From NCBI RefSeq assembly GCF_026262505.1, contig NC_067208.1, forward strand, positions 1,240,001 through 1,304,000: 64,000 nucleotides of DNA, in the 5' to 3' direction. The notes under the pieces are model-generated. The model made no database searches, was not told the DNA's origin, and saw only the letters and a list, made by a program, of their open reading frames with translations. The DNA is from Trichomonas vaginalis G3 (lineage: Eukaryota; Parabasalia; Trichomonadida; Trichomonadidae). A program made the translations under genes and the position numbers. Shown one piece after another: positions 20,861-30,852 of the stretch. Position 1 is the first letter of the stretch; the number at the start of each line of letters is the position of its first letter.

Positions 20861-22466
20861 ATGTACGCCGCTCAGAATATAACGCCAACAGTTTTGGATG
20901 CCATGAACGGAAATGTTTCCGAATGGTATAACGAATGCGACAATGCCATTAGAAGGTCAGAAATAGTTCCTGGAACTTACGAATATACAACTGCTGTTTC
21001 TTATGGAAACGTAGGTGAGTTTGGAGAAGGTTCTTCAAAACAGTAGATATTGCTTGCGACAGGTTTCATATTATTTCTATTGACAACTCATTCTTATACG
21101 TGGAACAAGACATTGAAATAAAACCTTCTGCCAAGTTGTCTGACAAGAAAGGTTGCAATGGAATTTTCTATGTCGGATACCAATATGCTCCAGAAGTTTT
21201 CATGGGATATAAGATATATTCTAACTCTGACTTAGTTCAAACAGTAACATGGGCAAACTATGAATGGTTCGCTTTGAGAAACTCAGTACAACCACAAGCT
21301 AGAGAACAAACAGACCAAGTATGCAAATATTGAGAAAATAAGAAGACTTGACCCTAACGTTCCAGGAGTTTATGTTAACCTTTCTGGTTCAGATGGAAAT
21401 GCTGTCACTAAAGTAAAACTGAAACTTAGAGTTCCTTTGTCATCTTTCCTCATCTTCAGGTTTTTAAGATACTTGCCAAACTGGGCAGGAAAAATTTCTA
21501 TCGAACTTACTCCAAGCAAAAATAACTTAGTCATTGCACCAACACAAGACCCATTCACTCTTACAGACGTAAGGGAACAAATAAAACGTCATTCGCCGAC
21601 TTTTGCAAAGACAAAGTTGACTTAGACTTTGGTTTCTCAAACTTCAACAATGAAGTAAACTATTATTTCAATGCTGCTGGAACTGCTTGGGACCCAGTTA
21701 AGTTACATGCGAAAAATTTGAATGCAAGAGAATAGAAAGCAGACTTGCAGTCTATATGTTGGACCCAGATATTTCAAATGCTTTAGCTGCCAAATATATT
21801 GCAGTTCCACTTATGTTCCCTATACACCAAATATCTGTCAAAGACTTTGCAGGTGAAGTTGGAAACCAAAGTGCTGACCCAGGTGCAAGAACAGATATTG
21901 CTTTAACAACTGCAATGAAACATGCAGATACTATGTTTGTACTGTTCAGACGAACTATAAATGACTATTCTTGTTTCTACAACCCCGGTATTAAATATCA
22001 TATAAACATAGATGGCAAATATTATCCAAGAGAAGAATATTCTACAGTTGAGGATATGAGGTCATACAACTTGACATTAGATGCTATGAACTTTAACAAC
22101 AACTTCACAACAACCATTAACCCTGAAATGCAAAGTTCTATTATGCCATATGTGAAAGTATGGACTCATACAGGAGGTCAAAAAACTCAATATACAAATG
22201 GAGACCGTTCAAACTTTTGGCTTGGCATTCCATTTGCTGACTCAGAAGACTTTATGGGTGGTATTTCAACTGTTGGTACTGTACAAATACAATATACTGG
22301 TGACAGAGACGGTCCAGATGAATTGAAAGCAAAGAAGTTTACAAAACCAATAGCACTTTTCACGGAAGATGCTCTTTTGAAGATTCGTTCGATGAAACCT
22401 GCTGGGGCTCCTCAGATTGGCATAACGACAGCTTCCATCGAGCAGATTTTGGCAGCAGGTCAGTAA
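20861..22466 (+). pseudogene. Major capsid protein of Polinton B (broken)
   Basis: Coding sequence across this span resembles the double jelly-roll capsid protein seen at 11,094-12,667: an N-terminal part with GYQYAPEVFMGYKIYSNSDL, a middle with KLRVPLSSFLIFRFLRYLP and a long beta-rich end with FWLGIPFADSEDFMGG. It is broken, with about five breaks. It is followed directly by a tail-to-tail minus-strand gene. Confidence 0.7.
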
Positions 22467-22779
22467 GTTGTTCTTGAACTGACTTCTCTCCGTCAAATAT
22501 TGACAGTACGCCAGTTTTGACATAATATTGTAAGATAAACTTACCTTTAGAAATATCTGTAAGTTTTGTTGTTATATTTTTGTCAACGTCAAGAACTTTC
22601 ACCATTTCAGTTATACTAACTTTCTTTGCTTTATGAAAATATTTTGGTTCAGCAAAGACTGCTATTCTATAACATTTACCATTGTTTGTATAAAGAACTA
22701 TTCTGTCAATGTATTTGTATTGTTTGTGTGTGTAAACTTTGTTCTGCTTCAATTCGAAGAGATACTCGAATACGTCCAT
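22360..22779 (-). CDS. Small Polinton B protein, unknown
   Basis: 139 residues, mixed alpha/beta, with KYIDRIVLYTNNGKCYRIAV near residue 23-42 and MVKVLDVDKNITTKLTDISK later. The last 35 codons overlap the end of the capsid region on the other strand, so the true end may be shorter in function. It is one half of a divergent pair whose start codons are exactly 18 bp apart. No family is recognised. Confidence 0.6.
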   Translation of the reverse strand: MDVFEYLFELKQNKVYTHKQYKYIDRIVLYTNNGKCYRIAVFAEPKYFHKAKKVSITEMVKVLDVDKNITTKLTDISKGKFILQYYVKTGVLSIFDGEKSVQEQLTDLLPKSARWKLSLCQSEEPQQVSSNESSKEHLP

Positions 22780-22797
22780 CTTTTTATTCTAAGTAAA
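22780..22797. promoter_or_regulatory. 18-bp divergent promoter
   Basis: The whole spacer between the two start codons is CTTTTTATTCTAAGTAAA. It closely matches the 18-bp spacer at 37,936-37,953. Confidence 0.6.
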
Positions 22798-23379
22798 ATG
22801 TCATTTCCGAAAAATAGAAGCGTGAATGTTTCAAAAGGTTTAATGGCGGTGGCAGATGTGAAGTTAAATTCACCAACTCAAACAAACAGTCAAAGTGTTG
22901 TTGTCAATGGCAAAGACAGAGATGTTGAAGTGGGGAAACCATACGAAGACGAAGATGGTATAACAATTGTTCCTGTAAAAGAACAACCAACATATCCTGA
23001 AGTTAGCAGAGACTTAAGTTCTGTTGCAGATATTCGAAACGACTACCAACAACTGAAAGACAAACTTCAAACTCAGGAGAAGATTTGTCAAGCTTTAAGT
23101 ATAATGTTAAACTTGGTCGAACACAACCCTGTAAAAGTGAACTCATATGTCATTGCACCTCATGAAGTTTTGAAAGAACTATTGAAACTTTTGACAGAGG
23201 CAGACGATATAAACATCAAAGAAATAGAACCCGACATTAGTTGCTGTGGTGTTTCATATAATGCCATTGACAAGATATACGTTATGAAAGGAGGTGAAAC
23301 GTTGAACTTAAAATATAGTTTCCCAGACGTTATAAAAATATTTGACGACCACAACATTTCATTAAAATTTATTTGCTAA
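22798..23379 (+). CDS. PDI(S/T)CCG-family protein, Polinton B copy
   Basis: 193 residues from the ATG at 22,798; the frame extends further upstream but that part would overlap the divergent gene. The N-terminal 80 residues look disordered. A short coiled coil (DYQQLKDKLQTQEKICQALS) follows. The C-terminal part holds EIEPDISCCGVSYNAIDKIY, clearly related to LLDPDITCCGIPPPFSKIAQ in the 60,722-61,303 protein of Polinton C. The two also share their last residues, KFIC versus KYVIV after an aromatic-rich stretch. Conservation between distant elements suggests a core role, still unknown. Confidence 0.7.
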   Translation: MSFPKNRSVNVSKGLMAVADVKLNSPTQTNSQSVVVNGKDRDVEVGKPYEDEDGITIVPVKEQPTYPEVSRDLSSVADIRNDYQQLKDKLQTQEKICQALSIMLNLVEHNPVKVNSYVIAPHEVLKELLKLLTEADDINIKEIEPDISCCGVSYNAIDKIYVMKGGETLNLKYSFPDVIKIFDDHNISLKFIC

Positions 23380-23383
23380 GTAA

Positions 23384-24187
23384 ATGGCAGAAGACATAAT
23401 GGTTTATACTATTACGACTAAAAACCCTGAGTCATATAATTCTATAACAACAAACTTACAAAGTCCTCAAGGACGATATTGTAAACTAACCTTAAACACA
23501 ATGACGACTAAAGCCTGTTTTGCTCTTTTGACACCAGAGAGACTTTATTGTTGTGAATGGTAAAAAATACTCCTTTGAAGATACTTACTCAGATATACCA
23601 CCAACAGGTTTTGTTGACTTATTTAATACTTTAAGTACGGGTGTAACATGTGCTGCAACTAGAGCAGGTTTCATTATGTTTGGATGTCCGACTGAGTTTA
23701 CTATAAACAATATGAGCTATAATACAAAACTTATATCTGGTTTTTACTACCAACAGTTTCCTATAACAGGAAAAGGTGTCATACAGGAATGTCTATTCCA
23801 TTGACATTAAGCACACCAATCTTATATATTGTTTCAAACTTAGGTTCAAAGTGTTATTCGAATGTCGACAGAAACTATTATGACCAAAAGATACTTATGC
23901 GTATAAACAATACTTTCTCTGCTGGTTTGCCTATTGTTCATTCGAATGCAGAATTTTCAACCTTAGTGAACTCAAACACTTTGGCAAGTATAACGTTGAC
24001 ATTAGTTGACGCAAACTTTGTTCCTGTAAAACTTTTATGTCCTATGTATTTGTCAATGACGGCAGAAAGTTTCGAATTGGAAGATGCAACTGGTGAAAGT
24101 ATTGTATTACAAGAACAACTTCAACAACAAATAGCTCAAGAACAACAAATGCAACAAATAGCTCAAGAACAACAAAGTCAAGAATAA
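23384..24187 (+). pseudogene. Candidate minor capsid protein of Polinton B (broken)
   Basis: The region is beta-rich throughout and ends in ITLTLVDANFVPVKLLCPMY followed by LSMTAES, a pattern seen near the end of jelly-roll penton-type proteins. A glutamine-rich tail (QEQQMQQIAQEQQ) follows. It is broken, with about two breaks. A minor capsid role is inferred from fold-like pattern and position after the major capsid region. Confidence 0.45.
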
Positions 24188-24215
24188 AAAAAATATTTTT
24201 TTTATTTTTATAAAA

Positions 24216-25477
24216 ATGTACAGAATAGATGTTTCAGATTTTTATGACTTCCAAGCATTCAGAAATATGTGTCCATTTAGAGACTATAACAAAGCAGTCG
24301 AGAATTTGAAACGTTTAGTCATTTATGTCGACTCTGCCCCAGAATGTTATGTTATGAAAGAATGGGATGTAGTCTTTAACAAACCTAAAGCGACAATAGT
24401 GTTCAGAACAAGAATGTAGACAGAAACTTAAGAAATAAAAGTCGTACAAGTTGGCATGAAGATGTTAGATGCTTGGGATATCTTATTGTCAAAGTTAGAA
24501 GATTTTTCAGTTCGAGGTATAAAGTTCTATACACCTTCTCCAAACTTCTATTCTATCTTCACTGGATATAAATACGAACAAGTAGAATGGAAAGAAAATA
24601 TTATAGAAGCTTGGTTAGACCATGTCAAAGAAATTATATGCAATGGAAACGAAAGAGTCTATGAGTATATCTTATGTTGGTTTGCAAATCTTACAACATC
24701 CAAGTGCTAAAAATGAAACTGCTCTCATTATAATTGGAAAACAAGGAACTGGTAAGAACACATTCTTTACAGATATTTTGTGCAAACTGTTAGAAGGTTA
24801 TTCGAACCGAATATGACAAACTTAGAAAACATCTGTGGCAAGTTTAACTCCTCAATAGAGAATATGAAACTTATAGTTTGCAATGAACTTCAAAGTATAA
24901 TACAACAAAAGTTTTGAACTCAGATGCTTTGAAGAGTCTTATAACAGACAAAGTTGGAGTTGTTGAAAGAAAGTATAAAGACCAAAGAGTTTGTGAAAAT
25001 GTTGCAAACTTCATTATGGTTTCAAACAATGCTGTTCCGATGAAGTTAGAAAGTTCTGACAGAAGATATGTAGTTGTCAGAACGTCAGATTCTCATATGC
25101 AAGATACAGAATATTTTGACGACTTAGCAGAAACTTTGACATCTGACTTTTACAACCACTTGTTCTCATATTTTATGACATTAGATATTTCTAAGTTCAA
25201 TCCAAGACAAATTCCACATACCGAAGAGAGACAAACATTGTTAGAAGCAAACAAGAGTGTATATGAACTGTTCATAGATGAAACTGACTTTGTGTCATTA
25301 GATGAAAGGTCATTGTACGATTCGTATAAACAATATTGTCAAGAATATGGTTATATGGCAGCGTCTAAACGTACATTCTTGGCAAATGTCAAAAGTCTTT
25401 TAGACGTACAGAATGGTGTATATACAAAGAAAATTTTTCTGAGTAAATTTAAAAAAAAATATTTTTTTATCCGATAG
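24216..25477 (+). pseudogene. D5-like helicase of Polinton B (broken)
   Basis: The region matches the C-terminal half of the Prim-Pol/helicase at 407-2731: AWDILLSKLEDFSVRGIKFY, Walker A IGKQGTGKNTFF, and NVANFIMVSNNAVPMKLE with DRRYVVVR. No primase domain is seen before it. It is broken, with about three breaks. Confidence 0.8.
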
Positions 25478-25482
25478 AAAAG

Positions 25483-25901
25483 ATGACGAAATTCATCTCA
25501 GTAAACAAGTACATGTCAGGACTTAAAGAAGAACTAGACCCATTCACATATTTGAATGTTTACTTCTACCATTTTGAAAAGTCTTCATTCAGCAAAGTTT
25601 GGAACATCGAACAGTTAAGTTTGCTATTGTGACTAAAAATGGTGCGAAATTTGAAGACTTAGACATAGAAGGTTTGTTAACAGTCAAAGAAAGTTTTGAC
25701 AGAAGGTTCTCAAACCTTAAAGAAGGCAAAGCATACAAACTTGTTATACCTTATGAACCAAAGAAAGCAGACGACTATGAATATTATGAGTCTAAGATAG
25801 TTGAAGTTCAAGGTAAATTGGGTAAAAAGATTTTAGAGTCTAAGCCAGTGTTTGCTCCTAAAGAGGAAGAGAACATTGACATTGACCCAGAAATGTTCTA
25901 A
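25483..25901 (+). pseudogene. Small Polinton B gene, unknown (broken)
   Basis: Coding sequence begins with MTKFISVNKYMSGLKEEL after a TTTTTTTATCCGATAGAAAA start context and ends with an acidic tail (EEENIDIDPEMF) recalling the acidic tail of the 3015-3488 protein. It is broken, with about one break. No family is recognised. Confidence 0.5.
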
Positions 25902-25973
25902 AAATAAAATTTTATTTTTACATGTCAAATTTCTTTTTCTCTGGAACTGGTTCAGGTTCTTTCTTCTCTTCTT

Positions 25974-26369
25974 CTACTTTCTTTTCTTTCTTTTCTCTCT
26001 TCTTCTTTCTGGTGGAGTTATGTCAAATTTGGCGCAACTATATTTATGTAAAAGTTCTTTGTCCTTTAATAGCTCATCTATTCTGTTTTCTATTTCATCT
26101 TCAAGAACAGCGCATGTGTCTTCTTTGCATTCTAAGAAGTTTTGTTGGACTTCATCTCTCCAAGAGGCGTCATCTCTGTCAACAAGTCTGTCATTGACAA
26201 ATTTTAAGACTGCTCTGCTTAATGTTTTATGGTTCTTGTCATATTCCCAGAAACAGAACTTTAGAACAAATTCACCTTTCTTGTTTACACTATGTAAGAT
26301 TTTATGGTCGACAGATGTTTTGCTGTCGAAAAGCTTGTCTCGAATATAGATAGCGAAATCGCTAGACAT
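25974..26369 (-). CDS. Small charged Polinton B protein
   Basis: 131 residues, rich in lysine, aspartate and glutamate, with a probable helical second half (DEIENRIDELLKDKELLHKY) and a basic end (PPERRREKRKKRK). It diverges from the ATPase gene with 36 bp between start codons, twice the 18-bp spacing seen elsewhere. Not recognised. Confidence 0.55.
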   Translation of the reverse strand: MSSDFAIYIRDKLFDSKTSVDHKILHSVNKKGEFVLKFCFWEYDKNHKTLSRAVLKFVNDRLVDRDDASWRDEVQQNFLECKEDTCAVLEDEIENRIDELLKDKELLHKYSCAKFDITPPERRREKRKKRK

Positions 26370-26405
26370 TTTCTAAAAGATAAAAATTTTAATTTTTCTA
26401 AAAAT

Positions 26406-27281
26406 ATGTTAGAAAAAAAGTTTGCTGACATTGACAAGAAATTTGAGAATGTTTTAAACAAGAACAAGAGGAAGTTAGAAAATGCTCAGATAAAGCCTAT
26501 ACATGACAAGTTCTTATTTGCTCAGAATGGTATAACAGGTCTAATTGCACCACCTGGGTCGGGTAAGACTTTCACTTATCTTAAAATGGCTGCACAACAA
26601 CAAGAACTAGATGAGAAGAACCCATTCTATGAGTTAGTTGTTATTTGTAGTACTTCTGGTCAATTTGACCAAACCGTCAATTCGTTCAAAGATATTATAA
26701 AGAAGTCTAAGTTAGTATGTATAAAGGATACTGAGTTGTTAGATTGGATAAAGAAGTACCAAAGAAGGGTTTTGAAGTACAATGCTATAAATGAGTATGT
26801 CAATTCGAAGTTTAAAGACCCAAATGAGGAAATGCAGAGAATATTAGAGAAGAAACACTTCAGAAACAAACAGAAAGAGATAGAATACATTTCGAAGAAA
26901 TTGCAATCTTACGATTGGAAGACATACCCTCATAGGTGTCTTCTTATCTTAGATGATTTCGCCTCTCATCCTTTGTTAAAGAATAGAGAACAAGATATGT
27001 GTCGAATTCTTAAGAAGCTCAGACACTTTAACATCTCAGTTGTCATTTGTGTACAGACAGCAAAGAGTTTAAGTAAGGATGTAAAGAGAATACTTACTGA
27101 CATTGTACTTTTCCCCGGATTGTCCGAAGACGATTTCATGGAACTTATGAAAGAGTCCATGGCAGGTAAGTTTGACAGACATGAACTATGGGAGAAGTAC
27201 AAAGTCATACAAGACCCTCATACTTCTTTCAGAATTCATATCTACGCAAACAAAGTTCAAATTGTAAAAAGTCAAGCTTGA
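26406..27281 (+). CDS. Packaging ATPase (A32/FtsK-HerA type) of Polinton B
   Basis: About 291 residues from ATG 26,406; the frame continues upstream but that part overlaps the divergent gene. Walker A is IAPPGSGKTFTY near residue 45 and Walker B is HRCLLILDDFAS near residue 180, followed by a conserved ICVQTAKSL segment. This is the pattern of the genome-packaging ATPases of Polintons and NCLDVs. The copy in Polinton C at 54,140-55,039 shares layout and motifs. It looks whole. Confidence 0.85.
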   Translation: MLEKKFADIDKKFENVLNKNKRKLENAQIKPIHDKFLFAQNGITGLIAPPGSGKTFTYLKMAAQQQELDEKNPFYELVVICSTSGQFDQTVNSFKDIIKKSKLVCIKDTELLDWIKKYQRRVLKYNAINEYVNSKFKDPNEEMQRILEKKHFRNKQKEIEYISKKLQSYDWKTYPHRCLLILDDFASHPLLKNREQDMCRILKKLRHFNISVVICVQTAKSLSKDVKRILTDIVLFPGLSEDDFMELMKESMAGKFDRHELWEKYKVIQDPHTSFRIHIYANKVQIVKSQA

Positions 27282-27297
27282 AAAATAAAGAGTTCAT

Positions 27298-28122
27298 TTA
27301 CTCTACTTGTTTGAAGTTGTCAAAATACTCTGTTATTTTTTCCTTTAACAATGGCAAATCTTCTTTGAAGGTAAGTATTGTACAACCTTTCATATCATAG
27401 TGTGTTTGAGGTAACGTATCTTGAACTATTTGTTTCACATCTTCATTTGGGGTCATTGAAATCGGTAAGTTTTCGCGATAGAACCAATTTCTGTCAGATT
27501 TGTAAATCTTAGCAAGGTCGTAAAAGCTTTTGTTGTTTCTTCTGACTAAATGCAACATAACCATATCTTTATCTTCTTCATTTTCCATCTCTTCAGTATA
27601 AATCATATACTTATAGTTCTTTTCCTTTCCTTTTGGTACCGAACGTGGTATTCTTTTCTGAATGCTTTTGTCTTTTGCTTCAAGCTTGTTTTCCATCTCT
27701 TCACGTTCTTGTCTATGAATTTCGTCAAGAAGTCTGTAAATATACCAAGCATAACGAGGCGAAGCCCACATTGCAACAGCATTTACAAGAAGTCTATGTA
27801 CATAATATCCTCTCAAACCGTTTGGCAATTTTTCACGATTTTCGTACGGAATCTCGACTCGTGGTTTTCCTCGGGTCGCAAACATATGAGGAAATTCTTC
27901 TAAAAGTTCTTTTGTCTGTTGGTTTTCAAACCAATGATGTGCTTGCTTTGTAGAACGAAGAGCATTCAAAATACTTTGCATTTGGTACATGTCATCTTTG
28001 ACTGAACGAATGAGACGTAACTGTTTGTTATACTGTATGTACTCGTATTCTTCATTTATGGCTTCATGAACGATAGCAGTTGTTGTGTTCTCTGTTGTTG
28101 ACATATCTGTCTTTACATACAA
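27298..28122 (-). CDS. KilA-N domain protein
   Basis: 274 residues. The stretch with NGLRGYYVHRLLVNAVAMWA followed by SPRYAWYIYRLLDE near residues 105-145 is the signature of the KilA-N DNA-binding domain found in phages and large eukaryotic DNA viruses. The preceding 100 residues are helical, and the C-terminal 130 residues resemble the extension that follows KilA-N in NCLDV proteins. It converges with the ATPase gene, 16 bp apart. Start is taken at 28,122; ATG 28,104 is also possible. A regulator is likely. Confidence 0.8.
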   Translation of the reverse strand: MYVKTDMSTTENTTTAIVHEAINEEYEYIQYNKQLRLIRSVKDDMYQMQSILNALRSTKQAHHWFENQQTKELLEEFPHMFATRGKPRVEIPYENREKLPNGLRGYYVHRLLVNAVAMWASPRYAWYIYRLLDEIHRQEREEMENKLEAKDKSIQKRIPRSVPKGKEKNYKYMIYTEEMENEEDKDMVMLHLVRRNNKSFYDLAKIYKSDRNWFYRENLPISMTPNEDVKQIVQDTLPQTHYDMKGCTILTFKEDLPLLKEKITEYFDNFKQVE

Positions 28123-28144
28123 AATAAAAAAATTTGTTAGAAAA

Positions 28145-28310
28145 AAATTAGCGTTATTTTTACATTATGACACGAAGTGAAGGTTTGCACTTCGTCAAAA
28201 ATTAGCGTTATTTTTACATTATGACACGAAGTGAAGGTTTGCACTTCGTCAAATTTTAGCGTTATTTTTACATTAGGACACGAAGTGAAGGTTTGCACTT
28301 CGTCAAAAAT
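28145..28310. repeat. Three 54-bp repeats each holding a perfect hairpin
   Basis: The unit runs from TTAGCGTTATTTTTACATTA into ACGAAGTGAAGGTTTGCACT and TCGTCAAA. Within it ACGAAGTG pairs with CACTTCGT across an 8-base loop. The three copies keep the period of 54 bp with almost no differences. They fill the spacer between divergent genes starting at 28,122 and 28,345. Confidence 0.9.
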
Positions 28311-28344
28311 AACAGTTATATAATGAAAAAGTGTCATTTTTTTC

Positions 28345-28539
28345 ATGTCCGAAGACTCGAAGGTGCAACACTTCCAAAATACCGACGAACTCAGAAGAGC
28401 AGCATGGCAGTATGTTCTTGACAACTTCTTTGAGTTCTCCAGGTACACCTTGGAAAATGCTGAAGAACTCCGACACAGAGAATTTGGAGAAATTGCACTC
28501 CAATACTACCTTGACAAACAAAGGGTAAACAAAGGGTAA
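28345..28539 (+). CDS. Small Polinton B protein
   Basis: 64 residues, helical and acidic (NTDELRRAAWQYVLDNFFEF). The start follows AAAAAGTGTCATTTTTTTC, which contains a TCATT initiator-like site 11 bp upstream. The end has a GGTAAACAAA triplication. Not recognised; it belongs to the block of small genes with less AT-rich codon use between 28.3 and 31.9 kb. Confidence 0.5.
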   Translation: MSEDSKVQHFQNTDELRRAAWQYVLDNFFEFSRYTLENAEELRHREFGEIALQYYLDKQRVNKG

Positions 28540-28590
28540 ACAAAGGGTAAATTAAGACTAAAAACTTAACGTTTAAAAAGTGACGTTTTT

Positions 28591-28791
28591 ATGAGCTCCG
28601 AGTCACCGAGAAAACTTGGTCAGATGTTAGCAGCTTACTTCCCCGAGGAGGATGGAAGCGTTACATACATCAGGTTCAAAAACAACGAACCTGGAATTGC
28701 GTACAAAATTCGCAATTACATGACCATGGAAGAGTACGAAAGGTTCCTACAAGAGAAACCAGCTCTAAACAACTCAGAAAAGAAAGAATAA
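28591..28791 (+). CDS. Small Polinton B protein
   Basis: 66 residues with YFPEEDGSVTYIRFKNNEPG near residue 16 and a charged end. The ATG follows AAAAAGTGACGTTTTT directly. Not recognised. Confidence 0.5.
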   Translation: MSSESPRKLGQMLAAYFPEEDGSVTYIRFKNNEPGIAYKIRNYMTMEEYERFLQEKPALNNSEKKE

Positions 28792-28820
28792 AAAGTTTAA
28801 CTCGTAATTGTTTATTTTTT

Positions 28821-29384
28821 TTACTTGTATGGGCAAGCTGCAAGAATGAAGTCGACTATCTCAGTCTTTGTCTTGACCAGTTGGACGGCTCTTGTGAGTA
28901 TGTCTGTTTTGCGGTCTCCAGCTGGTGTCTGACCTTCGTAATTGCGCATGTTCTTGAGAGCTCCAACTGTAAATGGTTGTAGGATGAAGAGTCTCTCAGA
29001 CTGCTTGAGGTAGTCTTCACGGTCACGAACCGAATCTGTGGTACGAGTCGAATCGGTTGATTTGAGGGAAGAGAGTGAGAACCTGTCTTCTTCCATTGGG
29101 GTAGTAGCATACTCTTTGCGTAAGCGGTTCAGACCTTCCTCGAACTCTTGGTCTCTCTTGGATTGAGATTGGAATTGTGGGGCAGGGTTTTGCATAAACA
29201 TCCAAGGGTTGGGGAAGTAAGGCATAGGCTGAGGAGGGTAGTTCGGGAAGCCTTGTGGTGGGTAGTAACCTTGAGGTGGAAATTGGTAGTAAATCGGAGG
29301 TACTTGCTGGAACTGAGGTGCAGGGGCTGGTGCTTTAGGTTCCTCTGGTTTGGGAATGGACTGGGTTGGTGGTACGTCGGACAT
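28821..29384 (-). CDS. Proline-rich small protein
   Basis: About 187 residues from ATG 29,384; the longer upstream frame only reads the minisatellite. The first 85 residues are proline, tyrosine and glutamine rich (YYQFPPQGYYPPQGFPNYPP). The rest is charged and helical with a conserved-looking end (TEIVDFILAACPYK). It diverges from the 29,828 gene across the 22-bp minisatellite. Not recognised. Confidence 0.6.
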   Translation of the reverse strand: MSDVPPTQSIPKPEEPKAPAPAPQFQQVPPIYYQFPPQGYYPPQGFPNYPPQPMPYFPNPWMFMQNPAPQFQSQSKRDQEFEEGLNRLRKEYATTPMEEDRFSLSSLKSTDSTRTTDSVRDREDYLKQSERLFILQPFTVGALKNMRNYEGQTPAGDRKTDILTRAVQLVKTKTEIVDFILAACPYK

Positions 29385-29827
29385 TGTCTTGAAACAGTAC
29401 AAATATTGTTCTGAAGCAGTGCAAGTCTTGTTTTGAAAAAGTACAAGTATTGTTCTGAAGCAGTGCAAGTATTGTTCTGAAAAAGTACAAGTATTGTTCT
29501 GAAGCAGTGCAAGTATTGTTCTGAAAAAGTACAAGTATTGTTCTGAAACAGTACAAGTATTGTTCTGAAAAAGTACAAGTATTGTTCTGAAAAAGTACAA
29601 GTATTGTTCTGAAACAGAAAATTTTTCTCACAAATTGAGAGCTTTTACGGGAAATTTGTTCTGAAAAAGTACAAGTATTGTTCTGAAAAAGTACAAGTAT
29701 TGTTCTGAAAAAGTACAAGTATTGTTCTGAAGCAGTGCAAGTATTGTTCTGAAAAAGTACAAGTATTGTTCTGAAGCAGTGCAAGTATTGTTCTGAAAAA
29801 GTACAAGTATTGTTCTGAAGCAGTGCA
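29385..29827. repeat. 22-bp minisatellite between divergent genes
   Basis: About twenty copies of two alternating 22-bp variants, CTGAAAAAGTACAAGTATTG+TT and CTGAAGCAGTGCAAGTATTG+TT. They are interrupted once near 29,615-29,660 by unrelated sequence. Both flanking start codons lie at the very edge of the array. Confidence 0.95.
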
Positions 29828-30193
29828 ATGGACAACATCGAGCCATTAGATGAGGCAATTTACCTTATAGAGATAAATGAAGTTGTTAAGCAGTACTTGG
29901 GCAAGGACAAAGCCAACAAGTCCCTCGGCTTCTGGTTGTCTGGAAGAGGTGCGCTGAAAATCGAAATTGAAACCGGAATTCCAATTCAAATACCAGAAAA
30001 CACTCCTGTAGACGACATAAAGGAGATGAAGAAAGAAGCTCTTCTCAAGTTCTTTGCAAAGCGCCCATGGATACAACTTCCAAACAGAGAGAGTCCAATT
30101 CCACGAATTATACAAATTCTCAGAGCACTGTTCCACTTCTCAGGACGGCCGTTCTTCATAACCTCAGAAGGCGACATCCAACCAGTTCTGTAA
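29828..30193 (+). CDS. Small Polinton B protein
   Basis: 121 residues with a helical first half (EAIYLIEINEVVKQYLGKDK) and a segment IPRIIQILRALFHFSGRPFF near the end. The ATG follows the last minisatellite unit directly. Not recognised. Confidence 0.55.
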   Translation: MDNIEPLDEAIYLIEINEVVKQYLGKDKANKSLGFWLSGRGALKIEIETGIPIQIPENTPVDDIKEMKKEALLKFFAKRPWIQLPNRESPIPRIIQILRALFHFSGRPFFITSEGDIQPVL

Positions 30194-30235
30194 ACCTTAA
30201 CGTTTAGAGTAAAAACATTTTTTTTCATTTTTTGA

Positions 30236-30820
30236 ATGAAGCAAGTTAAATTCGTCCCACACCAATCTCAATGGACCGATGAAGAGTTTCAAGCCATAGT
30301 TGAAGACGTTGAGAACGACATAGACGGCGAACTTGAAGGAGCTCAAATCACAATTGCAACCAAAATTGCAGAAGTCAAGGAACAGATAGCTCCACTTAAA
30401 GCTACCAAAGCTACTCTTGACCTCATGGATAGTTACCGTTTAGATGTCAAGAGTGGAATAAGACAATTAAAATTAAAACTTCTAAACTACGAAGCTATAC
30501 TCCAAAAGTTAGCAGAAATGAGAAGACTTTACCAGAGCTACTTACATGTAAGGGACTTACCTTCAAGCAGGCCGACCAAAGATGAATTTGTTGACATTGT
30601 CCCAATTTTGTCCGAAAGTCAGCTCAGATGTTTCGAACTGCTCCCAACATATCCAGAATATGAACGTTTGCCTGAACTCTTCCACAATCTCAAAAAACGT
30701 TTTTTGGTTCTCATGTTCCAAACTTTTATCGGAAGAGACAACAAACGTTCAGAAGAAGAACAAGATATTATTTTAAACTTGTTGTATGACATAACTGTCA
30801 TAACAAGCTTTTTGAAGTAA
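30236..30820 (+). CDS. LHVRDLPS-family protein, Polinton B copy
   Basis: 194 residues, mostly helical, probably with a coiled coil near residues 35-95. It shares YLHVRDLPS, LPTYPEYxxLPxLFxxLKK and LLYD/NxT segments with the 63,309-63,884 protein of Polinton C along its full length, so these are clear relatives in two otherwise diverged elements. Both begin with a conserved pattern, W(T/E)DE followed by VENDIDGELEGAQ-like residues. Function is unknown. Confidence 0.75.
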   Translation: MKQVKFVPHQSQWTDEEFQAIVEDVENDIDGELEGAQITIATKIAEVKEQIAPLKATKATLDLMDSYRLDVKSGIRQLKLKLLNYEAILQKLAEMRRLYQSYLHVRDLPSSRPTKDEFVDIVPILSESQLRCFELLPTYPEYERLPELFHNLKKRFLVLMFQTFIGRDNKRSEEEQDIILNLLYDITVITSFLK

Positions 30821-30852
30821 AACCGCCATTCTCAAACCACTTCATTTTTTCG

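Noticed and set aside
29385-29827. CRISPR array
   Set aside because: The repeats are directly tandem with no spacers and the organism is a eukaryote.
29335-29858. Open frames reading FRTILVLFQNNTC repeats
   Set aside because: They are translations of the 22-bp minisatellite; the real genes start at its edges.
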